Part shown: positions 1-8,400 of the stretch, one piece after another
Layout: each line of letters starts with the position of its first letter
Position numbering within the stretch: position 1 is the first letter of the stretch
NCBI GenBank assembly: GCA_007570995.1
Contig: RKSG01000145.1
Coordinates: forward strand, 79,181-136,189
Source of the DNA: Nitrospirales bacterium
GTDB lineage: Bacteria > Nitrospirota > Nitrospiria > Nitrospirales > UBA8639
Reading direction: 5' to 3'
Length of the DNA: 57,009 nt
Notes under the pieces: generated by a model
Seen by the model: only the letters and a program-made list of their open reading frames with translations
Told to the model about the DNA's origin: nothing
The model's database searches: none
Translations under genes and position numbers: made by a program

Positions 1-19
1 CCAGGATTGATACACAAAC

Positions 20-53
20 AAGGGGCCTTCCGAACAGAGACGGAAGGCCCCTT
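20..53 (-). terminator. Rho-independent terminator after the lipoprotein pair
   Basis: A perfect 13-bp inverted repeat (20-32 with 41-53, 8-nt loop) lies just past the end of the minus-strand lipoprotein gene. Read on the minus strand, it is followed by the T-rich run TTGTTTGTGT. It would end transcription of the two lipoprotein genes; the stem is symmetric and could also work for a plus-strand transcript entering the window. Confidence 0.8.
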
Positions 54-75
54 CTGTGGTGTTGAGCTGCTGGGG

Positions 76-564
76 TTACTCTCCCGACCGAATAAAGATG
101 GCGTTCTCGATTCTTTCAAATGCGTTTGTGTAAACCGTGGCATCCAGAATCGCGACATCCTCTCTACTGTTCTGCCCATAGGCTGAGGATGATTGTGTCG
201 TTGTCACAAAATTCAATCGTACCCGAGTCCTGTCTCTAATCTCTTCTACAAATGCGGTTGCCACCGTCTGTTCCATCACTATCATGCCAGCAAAGAGTTG
301 CCAGTTCGTATCTTGCTGGGTGGTGCTTTCTGCGTTGATGAGTCCGGTGTCGTTGTCTGCACTCTTTATGGTGTACCCCAAGTCTTGAAAGACTGAGATA
401 ACGCTGGCGAACACGATCTTTTTGGAAGATTCAAACTCTCTTGTCTGGATACTCTGAACCTCCAATGGAGTCATTGGTGGTTTCTGCTGGCCACCTGCAC
501 ATCCGGTAAGGTTGAAGGCTATGATGGTTAAAACGATTATCGCGCTTGTATAAAGCAACGGCAT
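76..564 (-). CDS. Small lipoprotein of unknown function
   Basis: A 162-residue protein with a lipoprotein signal: a short hydrophobic N-terminus ending in the lipobox LTGC (Cys22), so it is probably anchored to a membrane by lipid. The mature part contains a segment around residues 40-75 (a basic/acidic stretch, then VFQDLGYTIKSAD and GLINAES) that resembles a lipoprotein type I have seen with 'LQDLGF' segments; its function is not known to me. The start is supported by an AAAGGAGA ribosome binding site 8 bases upstream. It lies 32 bases downstream of another lipoprotein gene on the same strand, probably in one operon, and is followed by a strong terminator. Confidence 0.8.
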   Translation of the reverse strand: MPLLYTSAIIVLTIIAFNLTGCAGGQQKPPMTPLEVQSIQTREFESSKKIVFASVISVFQDLGYTIKSADNDTGLINAESTTQQDTNWQLFAGMIVMEQTVATAFVEEIRDRTRVRLNFVTTTQSSSAYGQNSREDVAILDATVYTNAFERIENAIFIRSGE

Positions 565-596
565 ATTTTTTTCTCCTTTATATATCAGAGCGGGGA

Positions 597-998
597 TCAG
601 AACTTTGAAGTTCGGCTCCGAAAGTCGCTCACAACGTCGTTTTTATCAAATTTAATGATGAGTGTTATCATACTTGAACTGCTTTCAAAGCCGGATGAAC
701 GTGAATTTTGACCGGCGAGGATAATGGTCCAGTATCCCGATTGACTGGATGATTGTGCGATCTGTGCCGACCGCTGGTAGGTCCAGACTTCGCGTTCTGC
801 TCCGTCACGGGTCGTGATGTTCGGTGCTCCGAAGGTTTCCAGTACCTCGGCCTTCGTTGTCTGGCCGACGATCAGGTTCATCTGAACATTCCCCTGTGTG
901 AGCTGGGCATTGCGCTGTGTGAGTGGGCGAGGTGGGTCCACGCATGCGCTCGACATCAGGATCACCCCGACGATCAGGCCGAGTACCAACGTTTTCAT
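597..998 (-). CDS. BamE/SmpA-like small lipoprotein
   Basis: A 133-residue lipoprotein with signal peptide and lipobox ending at Cys19 (MSSAC). Residues 42-75 follow the pattern of the BamE/SmpA/OmlA fold: a 'liVGqTTKAEVLETFGAPN' segment, then a hydrophobic 'VWTYQ' strand. BamE itself is a subunit of the outer-membrane protein assembly complex, but many short lipoproteins share this fold, so a Bam role is only a possibility. A Ser-rich stretch follows (SSSQS, SSGFESSSS). The start has an AAAGGAGA ribosome binding site. It is the first gene of a two-gene minus-strand unit with the lipoprotein at 76-564. Confidence 0.8.
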   Translation of the reverse strand: MKTLVLGLIVGVILMSSACVDPPRPLTQRNAQLTQGNVQMNLIVGQTTKAEVLETFGAPNITTRDGAEREVWTYQRSAQIAQSSSQSGYWTIILAGQNSRSSGFESSSSMITLIIKFDKNDVVSDFRSRTSKF

Positions 999-1172
999 AA
1001 CGCGTTTCTCCTTTGCTTCATTAAACCGAGAGCGTCAAGGCATCAAACAAGCGAACGTACTATAACGGCAAATCGGACTTCAACCGCTTGCGCGCATGCC
1101 CCAAAGCCCTGCACGCCGCATTGCCTGCATTTTTCGGGATGTGGTAGCGTCGATTGCCACGACGGGGAGCGC

Positions 1173-2126
1173 ATGACACCATACACCGACTTTATCAATT
1201 ATCATCTGTCACTGCTGACGGATGAAACGCGGACCGGTGCCTACCGCCAGGCCATTTCCCAAGCCGTACACCCTGGCGATGTGGTGGTTGACATAGGATG
1301 CGGCTCCGGCATGCTCTCTTTCCTGGCTTGCCGTGCGGGCGCGCGTCACGTGTATGCTATCGAGCACGAAGCCGTCATCGAAATGGCCAGACGCGTGGCA
1401 GCACAGAATGGGTTTCACGATCGCATCACATTTTACCGTGACCATTCCTCCAACGTTGAGCTGCCTGAACATGCCGACGTGATTGTGACGGAAACGATGG
1501 GAACGTTTGGTTTTGAAGAAGGCATCATCGGTTCACTGACCGACGCCCGGGATCGTTTTCTCAAACGGGGGGGGAAGCTCATTCCCCGCAGCTTGGCATT
1601 ATGGCTTGCTCCCGTTGAACTGCCGAAATTTTACGAACACGTTGTTGATTTCTGGGTGAATGGTTGTCAGGGATTTGATTTCTCACCTGTTCGCACCATG
1701 ACCGTGAACAGCTTCCATCCACTGAAGTTACACGAGGGAACATTACTTGGTGATCCTATCCGCGTGGCAGACGTGTCGTTTCAGGAGACGACACGAGCAG
1801 AGGTCAGTGTCAATTTGGCCGGCCGTGCCAAACGCCGTGGGTGGTTGCATGGTGTGGCCGGTTGGTTTAGCGCCGAGCTGGTTCCCACTCTTCACATTTC
1901 GAATGGTCCTCTTGAACGGGCCTCTCACTGGGGACTGGCTTTTTTCCCCATCAACCGTCCTGTCTCTGTAGAACGTGGGAATCGTATTGAGGTAGAAATG
2001 CGATCAAAGGGGAACGGAGAGTGTTGGGCATGGAATGTTATGGTGAACGGACATCGGTTTGAACAATCCACAGAGAAGGCCTCCCTGCTTTCATCGTCCG
2101 AAAAGCCAAACCGAAAAGCCTGTTAA
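1173..2126 (+). CDS. PRMT-like SAM-dependent methyltransferase
   Basis: The open frame extends back to 753, but the family begins at the ATG at 1173 (317 residues), preceded by a GGGGAG motif; the upstream part is antisense to the lipoprotein gene. Residues 38-46 (VVDIGCGSG) are SAM-binding motif I and Glu64 would hold the ribose. Residues 106-116 (TETMGTFGFEE) match the double-E loop of class I protein arginine methyltransferases, with Glu107 and Glu115 or Glu116. A SHW triplet at 251-253 matches the THW loop of that family. The C-terminal beta-barrel part is also present (residues ~140-305). These parts suggest methylation of guanidinium or another amine on a protein or small molecule. The dimerisation arm is not obvious. 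Substrate unknown. Confidence 0.75.
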   Translation: MTPYTDFINYHLSLLTDETRTGAYRQAISQAVHPGDVVVDIGCGSGMLSFLACRAGARHVYAIEHEAVIEMARRVAAQNGFHDRITFYRDHSSNVELPEHADVIVTETMGTFGFEEGIIGSLTDARDRFLKRGGKLIPRSLALWLAPVELPKFYEHVVDFWVNGCQGFDFSPVRTMTVNSFHPLKLHEGTLLGDPIRVADVSFQETTRAEVSVNLAGRAKRRGWLHGVAGWFSAELVPTLHISNGPLERASHWGLAFFPINRPVSVERGNRIEVEMRSKGNGECWAWNVMVNGHRFEQSTEKASLLSSSEKPNRKAC

Positions 2127-2228
2127 TGGAGTGAAAGGAAACGATCTGAACGCTGGAAGGCACAAGGGAAAGGCGCGAACGCACCCACCATCTTTTCCAC
2201 AGCGTCGTCTTATGGGAGAACAGACACG

Positions 2229-2786
2229 TCAGGGTGAGCTGACAATTAACCGTTGACCGATAGAAATGAGATCACTGGTCAGACCATTCCACTCTTTCAA
2301 TTGATCGATAGTCACGCCGTAATTGCGAGAAATCCGGTACAACGTTTCCTTGGCCTTGACCGTGTGGTAAACAGGTTCCCCGGTCCGTTCCTCATCGAAG
2401 TCAGGCATACCCGATTCCTCTTCGGAAAGATCGGGCAACCCAAGTTCTGAAAACGAGGTTTCGGAGAAAGACATATCGTCAGATTCACCAACGGACCCCG
2501 GCATGGTGGAGGTACTTCCAGAGGAAGTGCGGGGTTGCTGGTGGCTGATCTTGTCACGCAGCGATTCAAGCTGGACGGACATCTCATCTTTCTGCGATTC
2601 CAGTGACGCTATCTCAATTTTCGCCTTCTGCAACTGGGCATTGAGCTCGCCGGCACGATTTTCCTCTTGGGCCAATAAGCGTTGAAAGTTTAAGGCGCGG
2701 GCCTTCTCCGACTCGTATTTCTCCACACTCACACATCCGGAGAACAGAACAGAGCAGAAGATCGTACTCAGGAACCAAGGAGACAT
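2229..2786 (-). CDS. LysM-domain lipoprotein with coiled coil
   Basis: I place the start at 2786 (185 residues), which puts a normal hydrophobic signal before the lipobox LFSGC; an upstream in-frame ATG at 2861 would give a long polar N-terminus. After the lipidated Cys comes a heptad-like helical region (roughly residues 25-85, rich in Gln, Glu and Lys), then an acidic Ser/Glu-rich linker, and a C-terminal LysM domain of about 45 residues (YHTVKAKETLYRISRNYG to the end). LysM binds the glycan of peptidoglycan, so the protein probably links a membrane to the cell wall. It converges on the methyltransferase gene. Confidence 0.8.
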   Translation of the reverse strand: MSPWFLSTIFCSVLFSGCVSVEKYESEKARALNFQRLLAQEENRAGELNAQLQKAKIEIASLESQKDEMSVQLESLRDKISHQQPRTSSGSTSTMPGSVGESDDMSFSETSFSELGLPDLSEEESGMPDFDEERTGEPVYHTVKAKETLYRISRNYGVTIDQLKEWNGLTSDLISIGQRLIVSSP

Positions 2787-3222
2787 CCCACGGTCAGTCC
2801 ATCTCGTTGAGGATGTGTCATGTTCGTGTTGATGTCGTTTTCCGCATTGGAGTTTGGTCATGATTCAGGCTCTTTCAATGATGCAATAGTGGTTAGTGGG
2901 CAATCTGTCCGGACACATGCATGATCCGCCAGTGAGATGAAATACCCGGAGCACACCCCACGATAAAGGCATATCCCTGTAAATGTCAAGTGCCTGTCTT
3001 AATAACGAGAATGTAGAATCGTACCTGGTCTGTATTGACCCTCCAGGCAGCCTGTGCTAGCTTTCTCCCCCCGCCGACACTGACGTCATTTTGTGCGGAA
3101 CGGACCATGGCATGTCTCAACGATTCCGGGCAGAGTGGGCTTGGGAGTCGAAGAGGATGCATGGTATTTCATCCGGCCTGATACATCCCGTCACAGGCCC
3201 GTATCACCCGGAGCCGTCTGGC
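2787..3222. other. Divergent intergenic region, lysM lipoprotein / ligA
   Basis: About 436 bases between divergent genes. A possible ligA promoter is TTGACC at 3035-3040, a 17-base spacer and TAGCTT at 3058-3063; the -10 box is a weak match. No other hairpin, repeat or small gene stands out. Confidence 0.4.
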
Positions 3223-5280
3223 ATGCATGTCGATATGGTGTCATCTGAATCATCGTCGTCTGCTTATCCCCAGGATGTGCAGGAGCACATGGTGGAATTG
3301 CGCGAAGCGATTCGTCGCCACGACCATCTCTATCATGTTCTGGGTCAACCTGAAATTTCGGATTCGGCATATGACACACTGTTCAGAACTCTTCAGGATC
3401 TGGAAGCCCGGTACCCTGCCCTGATAACGCCAGATTCGCCAACCCGACGTATTGGAGGAGCCCCTCTTGAACAATTTTCCAAAGTGGCCCATGAGCGGCC
3501 GTTGTTGAGTCTGGATTCAATTGTGGCTATGGATGAAGTGTACGCCTTCGATAAACGTGTGAGAAAAGAACTTGCCACCGACCATATCGAATATGCTGTT
3601 GAACCGAAATACGATGGACTCTCCGTTGAACTCGTGTACGACGCTGGTCTCTTTGTCCGTGGTGCGACGCGGGGCGACGGGAAAACCGGGGAAGATATTA
3701 CCGGGAATCTGCGGACGATTCGTTCTCTCCCGCCACGTCTTGCCTTGGCCCCGCCCGTGCCCCAGCACGTTGTCGTGCGCGGGGAGGTCTATATGCGCCT
3801 TCCTGATTTTTACGCACTCAACCGCCGCTTGACCGAACAAGGGAACAAGACGTTTGCTAATCCTCGCAATGCTGCGTCTGGTTCACTCCGTCAGCTTGAT
3901 TCCCGGATTACGGCATCGAGACAGTTAGCACTGACCTGCTATGACCTCATGCTTTCTTCTGGTCCGTTGCCACCCACGCACGGAGACGCCATCGTCGTGC
4001 TGGAGACATGGGGGCTGCCCGTCCCCGCCTATCGCCAAGTGTGTCGGGACATTGACGAAGTAATGGCCTTTCACCACCTCATGCTCCAGCAGCGAGAAGA
4101 CTTGCCCTTTGAAATGGATGGCATCGTGGTAAAAATCAATGCTCGTGTCGAACAACAACGGCTTGGCGAAAAGTCCCGCAGTCCTCGCTGGGCCGTGGCT
4201 TTGAAATTCACCGCTCGCATGGAATGTACACAGGTCAAGGATATTGTCGTGTCTGTGGGACGAACGGGAACATTGACACCCATTGCCCTGTTGACGCCGG
4301 TGGACGTCGGCGGCGTCACAATCAGTCGGGCCTCACTGCATAACATGGACGAAATCGCGCGCAAGGACATACGAGTTGGTGATTCGGTCAAGGTTGAACG
4401 GGCAGGGGACGTGATCCCCGATATTGTCGAGCGGATCCCGATTCCAGGTGAACGTCGTGCCGACCCGTTTGCGATTCCGGATTACTGTCCCATGTGTCAA
4501 TCGGCCGTGGTCAAGGAAGGCTCTCTGCACTATTGCACGGGTCACACGGTGTGCTCGGCACAACTTAAAGGAGGGGTTGAACATTTTGCCTCAAAACATG
4601 CGCTCAATATCGAGGGGTTAGGGGAGAAAACCGTCGCACGGCTTGTCGAGGCAGGCCTCGTAAAAGATTTGTCTGGGATCTACAGTGTGAGCAGGGAACA
4701 CATTGTCAGCCTGGAAGGATTCGCTGAGAAATCAGCCACCCAACTCCATGCAGCCATTGAGCAAAGCAAGCAGCCTTCCCTGGAGCGTTTCCTGTTGGGT
4801 CTTGGCATTCGTCACGTTGGTGTGCATGTGGCCCGTATTCTGGCCACTCAGTTTGGATCGTTGGAGACACTGATGACTGCCACACGGGACAGTCTGGTGG
4901 ACATTCATGACATCGGGCCTGAAATCGCACAGAGCGTGGTGCACTTTTTTGCTGAACCTCGAAACCTGGGTGTACTGGAAAGCATGAAAGCCTTGGGCGT
5001 GACGGTTCAGGACGTTCCGCATGAGACGAATACACGTGCGATGTCCTTGAGCGGGAAGATTTTTGTGTTCACCGGCTCGCTTGAGCGTTGGAGCAGACGG
5101 ACCATCAGCCAACGCATTGCAGAACTGGGAGGAAAGGTCACCTCAAGCGTCAGTAAACAGACACATTACGTTGTGGTGGGGAAAGAGCCTGGAAGCAAAT
5201 TAGAGGACGCCAAACGTTTGGGGATTGCGATCCTTGATGAAGAGCAGCTCACTGCACTCGTTGGTGGTACCACCACATGA
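3223..5280 (+). CDS. ligA: NAD-dependent DNA ligase LigA
   Basis: Seals nicks in duplex DNA during replication and repair, using NAD+. With the start at 3223 (GGAG 9 bases upstream) it has 685 residues, normal for the family; an ATG at 3091 is in frame but would add 44 residues with no conserved character. Domain order is complete: Ia domain (HDHLYHVLGQPEISDSAYD), adenylation domain with the nucleotide-accepting lysine in EPKYDGLSVE, OB fold, four-Cys zinc finger (CPMC...C...C), helix-hairpin-helix repeats (IEGLGEK, HIVSLEGFAEKSA, LGIRHVGVHVA) and a C-terminal BRCT domain (about the last 80 residues). In domain Ia the usual HxxYY is HxxYH. It converges with the CorC-type gene. Confidence 0.97.
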   Translation: MHVDMVSSESSSSAYPQDVQEHMVELREAIRRHDHLYHVLGQPEISDSAYDTLFRTLQDLEARYPALITPDSPTRRIGGAPLEQFSKVAHERPLLSLDSIVAMDEVYAFDKRVRKELATDHIEYAVEPKYDGLSVELVYDAGLFVRGATRGDGKTGEDITGNLRTIRSLPPRLALAPPVPQHVVVRGEVYMRLPDFYALNRRLTEQGNKTFANPRNAASGSLRQLDSRITASRQLALTCYDLMLSSGPLPPTHGDAIVVLETWGLPVPAYRQVCRDIDEVMAFHHLMLQQREDLPFEMDGIVVKINARVEQQRLGEKSRSPRWAVALKFTARMECTQVKDIVVSVGRTGTLTPIALLTPVDVGGVTISRASLHNMDEIARKDIRVGDSVKVERAGDVIPDIVERIPIPGERRADPFAIPDYCPMCQSAVVKEGSLHYCTGHTVCSAQLKGGVEHFASKHALNIEGLGEKTVARLVEAGLVKDLSGIYSVSREHIVSLEGFAEKSATQLHAAIEQSKQPSLERFLLGLGIRHVGVHVARILATQFGSLETLMTATRDSLVDIHDIGPEIAQSVVHFFAEPRNLGVLESMKALGVTVQDVPHETNTRAMSLSGKIFVFTGSLERWSRRTISQRIAELGGKVTSSVSKQTHYVVVGKEPGSKLEDAKRLGIAILDEEQLTALVGGTTT

Positions 5281-5300
5281 ACGATCCCGCGACCACGAGT

Positions 5301-5325
5301 GGGGGGCATTACTCGGAAGCCCCCC
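5301..5325. terminator. GC-rich hairpin between convergent genes
   Basis: GGGGGGC at 5301-5307 pairs with GCCCCCC at 5319-5325 (11-base loop), just after ligA and overlapping the last codons of the CNNM-type gene. There is no T-run, so intrinsic termination is uncertain; a pause or roadblock for converging polymerases is possible. Confidence 0.35.
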
Positions 5326-6589
5326 CGACCGAAGGCTCTGTCGGCTGGGGAGGAGCTACCTCCTCTATCTTGTGGATCTGAACACTTTTAATAGATTTTT
5401 CATCGGCGTCGAGGACTGTCAGCTTGCACTCGTGCATGCTTAGTTCTTCGCCTGCAGGAGGAATATATCCGAGTTTCTGCTGAATCAAACCGCTGATGGT
5501 GTTCTGTTCTTCTTCGTCCAGTTTAACTTTGAGGCGTTCATTGATTTGCCGAACCTCTGTTCGCCCATTGACCAGTATGGTGTTGTTTGTGCCGGATTCT
5601 TTGATATGGTCTTCGGTAATATCGGTCTCGTCTACAATCTCGCCCACGACTTCTTCCAGAAGATCTTCCGTGGTGACCAAGCCTATCAACCCGCCAAATT
5701 CATTCACAACCATCGCAATATGTCGTTTCTGCTGTTGGAATTGTCTCAACAGGGCAGCAGCCGGTTTGCTGCCTGGAATGAACAGGGGCGGACGGGCCAA
5801 TTCCTTCAGAGTCTTGTTCTGATTCCCCTGTGCCAGTTCACATAACGCACGGTTAAGGTAAAGGATCCCTGTCACATTATCAGGGTTGCCGGCATAGATG
5901 GGAATCCGGGAACGTGGGGATTTAAATAATTCCTCTCTGACAGTGCCTAAGGAACTATTCTCATCCATGCCAAACATATCGATTCGCGGTGTCATCACGT
6001 CTTCGGCCGTCAGCTTCTTGGTAAACTTAAAGACGTTCTTAATCATTTTAACTTCGCCCTCTCCAAGCACTCCTGATTCGCCTCCGGCCTCAAGCATGAT
6101 CATCAACTCATCTTCCGTCGCAAACGGCACGGTCAGCCCCCGTCCGCCGGTCAATTTCAGAATCAGAGGCTCCAGCAGGACCAAAATCGGGGAGAAGATC
6201 TGTTCGATCCAGTAGATCGGATGGGCAAACAGACGAACGGCCACGGCATTGTGCTTGGCACACAATGTCTTCGGAACAATTTCTCCAAACAGTAGCATCA
6301 GCAGGGTTAAGAGCCCCGTGGCCACCGCGACCCCCTTGGATCCGAAAAATCGAAAGGCGACGATGGAAACCAGGGCCGCGGCCGTCAGATTGACCACGTT
6401 ATTCCCAATTAAGATCGTTGAAAGAAGCCGCTGGGGGTTTCGTCTGAGCAGAAGGGCCATCTGAGCAGCCTGGCTTTTTTCATCCACCATGGCCTTCAAA
6501 CGGCTTTCCGTGATGGAGAAAAACGCAATCTCCGCTCCCGAAAAGAACCCGGAGAGGAGTAAACAAATCAGAATGGCGGCAAATTCCAT
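5309..6589 (-). CDS. CNNM/HlyC-CorC family membrane protein (DUF21-CBS-CorC)
   Basis: A 426-residue protein with three parts. Residues 1 to about 180 form a DUF21 transmembrane domain; it opens with a hydrophobic helix and the GFFSGAEIAFFS motif, where small residues line the helix. A CBS pair (about 190-320) follows, beginning after the linker helix with DVMTPRIDMF. The C-terminal CorC_HlyC domain (about 340-410) contains 'RTEVRQINERLKV'. Family members export Mg2+ or Co2+ or affect their resistance, with the CBS pair sensing nucleotide. The old name 'hemolysin' is not informative. It is the last gene of the minus-strand run and has 354 bases upstream without a convincing gene. Confidence 0.9.
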   Translation of the reverse strand: MEFAAILICLLLSGFFSGAEIAFFSITESRLKAMVDEKSQAAQMALLLRRNPQRLLSTILIGNNVVNLTAAALVSIVAFRFFGSKGVAVATGLLTLLMLLFGEIVPKTLCAKHNAVAVRLFAHPIYWIEQIFSPILVLLEPLILKLTGGRGLTVPFATEDELMIMLEAGGESGVLGEGEVKMIKNVFKFTKKLTAEDVMTPRIDMFGMDENSSLGTVREELFKSPRSRIPIYAGNPDNVTGILYLNRALCELAQGNQNKTLKELARPPLFIPGSKPAAALLRQFQQQKRHIAMVVNEFGGLIGLVTTEDLLEEVVGEIVDETDITEDHIKESGTNNTILVNGRTEVRQINERLKVKLDEEEQNTISGLIQQKLGYIPPAGEELSMHECKLTVLDADEKSIKSVQIHKIEEVAPPQPTEPSVGGASE

Positions 6590-6943
6590 AGAATCAGATC
6601 AGATGCAAACGCTTGCCCAGAGCCGGAAGGCAAGAGAACACACTAAGTAAGCTCTTTGCTTCATCTGCAACGGCAGTGCGTTGGGAAACGGTGGAAGAAC
6701 AGCAGGAAGGTGGTTGGATAGCCTTGTGCTGGTAACGGGAACTTCGTTTGGGATTGTCGTCATCCATCAGCGGCATCCAGCCTAGCACAGAACATTCTTC
6801 CTTTCAACTGGGTTCAGAGCATGGCAGCAGGACAGTCTGTCACCGTCCCCCAGGGTGTCAAGAGGATCTCCATCGCCGGAAACGAGTGACGCCCGGGGAC
6901 GTTTCATGCCATGCGAACTGAAATGATTTTATTTATCAAGCAG
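6590..6943. other. Intergenic gap, no convincing gene
   Basis: About 350 bases between the unknown protein gene and the CorC-type gene on the minus strand. A 64-codon frame at 6594-6788 exists, but its product (Ser/Arg/His-rich, no start signal) does not look like a protein. I see no tRNA, riboswitch or strong terminator. Confidence 0.4.
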
Positions 6944-8179
6944 TTATGAATGCTCGCGCTGGGTGGGTGCAGGTTCAAACGTGTAACGTGGCTTACTCAC
7001 CACGGGAAAAACGGTAAAAATAGGAGTGCTGTGTGGAATAAAGCCTGTTTCCGATCCCGGATTCAACGTCAGATGTAAATTGACAAAATTGAAACTCAGC
7101 CCTTCCTGCCAAGGGTGCGACAGTGCTTCGGCGTACGTCTGGACCTTATCCGATGCATAGGATCGGGTCAGCAGCCCGGCACCTCCCTGAAGCCCGTATT
7201 CAGCCAGGTCTGGGGCACCCTGTATCAGGATAGAAACCGTCGAGGCATCAAACCAGATTTTAAAATTGCAGCTTACCTGAATGAATGGCCCAAGACTGCC
7301 CGTATGTTGAAGCATGGCGAGAGGGTAGGCATATTCAGGGGGCACGTCGCCGGAAGAGGGCATAGACCTGGCAAGAAATTCAGTATCTTTCACGCCTGAC
7401 ACGGATACAAACAAGAGGTGTGGGTCATCGAGAGCGATGTCATGCACCTTTCCATCGTGGTAACCACAGAGTTTTCCCATTTCATATCGCAGCGGGTAGG
7501 AGAAGCCCATTTGGGCGTAAAAGATTCTGACACCCGCTTCAAGCGGATCATCGGGACGACAGCTGATTTTCAAATCGAACGGTAACATCATGTGAAATCC
7601 CGTGGTCCGAACGGCCATGAACGGAGCACAGGCACCTGGAAATTCCTTATGCACGGCCGTCTCGTGAGGGTCAAATTGCCGAGGCGACCCGCCAAAATTC
7701 TGAGCGATGCGGGCTTCTTTCGTCAGCTTGTACTTGTTTTGGTAATACGCTCCGGCGCGCTTTTGAGCCAGATCCAGAAAATAGTCGGGGAGATCAGTCT
7801 CGACAAGCAACGCGTGACGGTCGAGGGACGAACGCCGGCCCGATTTCATGGCCTCGGTATAAATCTGCAACTCGGCGCCGGTTTTCTGAATATCGTGGTC
7901 CAATTCCTTTGCGAATTCAGGATCAAGGAACCGTGTCTGAGGTAGCAGTTGGCGTGCCTTCTGCAGTAATTCAAGTTTGAGTGAATAGCGCTTGGGCTCT
8001 GCAGCGATCGCCTGGCTGGTAGCAAAGATTAATGTAAACTGTTCCTCCGAAGAAAGGCCGAGTGCCATTAGATCCTGTTCGCGAAGAAACGCCATGGCCA
8101 AAGGGCCGAATGCCTCTTCACGACGAAGGTTCAAGGTCAGGAGGTAATTCAGGTAGGAACGGGCTTCCTCGTGAGTCAT
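6944..8179 (-). CDS. Conserved-looking protein of unknown function (411 aa)
   Basis: I do not recognise this protein. The start is the ATG at 8179, which overlaps the stop of the small gene upstream by the four bases ATGA; a TTG three codons earlier is also open. The first ~130 residues look alpha-helical, with many Leu, Glu and Lys (LNYLLTLNLRREEAFGPL, LQKARQLLPQTRFLDPEFAKEL). The rest is mixed, with aromatic- and Gly-rich strand-like segments (PFDLKISCRPDDPLEAGVRI, VSVSGVKDTEFLARSM). There is no signal peptide or membrane helix, so it is probably cytoplasmic. Position in a translationally coupled run after queG suggests co-expression, not function. Confidence 0.8.
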   Translation of the reverse strand: MTHEEARSYLNYLLTLNLRREEAFGPLAMAFLREQDLMALGLSSEEQFTLIFATSQAIAAEPKRYSLKLELLQKARQLLPQTRFLDPEFAKELDHDIQKTGAELQIYTEAMKSGRRSSLDRHALLVETDLPDYFLDLAQKRAGAYYQNKYKLTKEARIAQNFGGSPRQFDPHETAVHKEFPGACAPFMAVRTTGFHMMLPFDLKISCRPDDPLEAGVRIFYAQMGFSYPLRYEMGKLCGYHDGKVHDIALDDPHLLFVSVSGVKDTEFLARSMPSSGDVPPEYAYPLAMLQHTGSLGPFIQVSCNFKIWFDASTVSILIQGAPDLAEYGLQGGAGLLTRSYASDKVQTYAEALSHPWQEGLSFNFVNLHLTLNPGSETGFIPHSTPIFTVFPVVSKPRYTFEPAPTQREHS

Positions 8180-8400
8180 ACGCGCCAATCCGAGCGTGTT
8201 CTCAGAACATCCGGTCCGGTCGGGCAGGTGACAAAGGAGTATTCGAATCGAGAGTCCACCACAGGCTCATTATCTTTGCACAAAACACATTCTTTGCCAA
8301 GAACAAGCCACATGACATCCAGATCCACCTGGTTCCAAGTTTGCTCGCTTCGTAGAAGACTTTTCGTAGTCATGGTCACGACCGTCACGATCCTGGTCAT
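8176..8400 (-). CDS. Small protein with CxxC motif, coupled to queG
   Basis: A 74-residue frame that exactly fills the space between queG and the next gene. Its ATG overlaps the queG stop by ATGA (8400-8397), and its stop overlaps the next ATG in the same way (8179-8176). Two four-base overlaps in a row are the signature of translational coupling and argue that this is a real gene. An inner ATG at 8373 gives 65 residues. The product contains ECVLC (a CxxC pair) and one more Cys (VTCPTG), which could bind a metal, but there is no full zinc-ribbon. No family recognised. Confidence 0.65.
   Translation of the reverse strand: MTRIVTVVTMTTKSLLRSEQTWNQVDLDVMWLVLGKECVLCKDNEPVVDSRFEYSFVTCPTGPDVLRTRSDWRV

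Noticed and set aside
753-1172. N-terminal 140-residue extension of the PRMT-like gene
   Set aside because: It is antisense to the BamE-like lipoprotein, has no conserved features and the family begins at 1173.
6594-6788. Small minus-strand frame upstream of the CorC-type gene
   Set aside because: Ser/Arg/His-rich product with no start signal, unlike a real protein.
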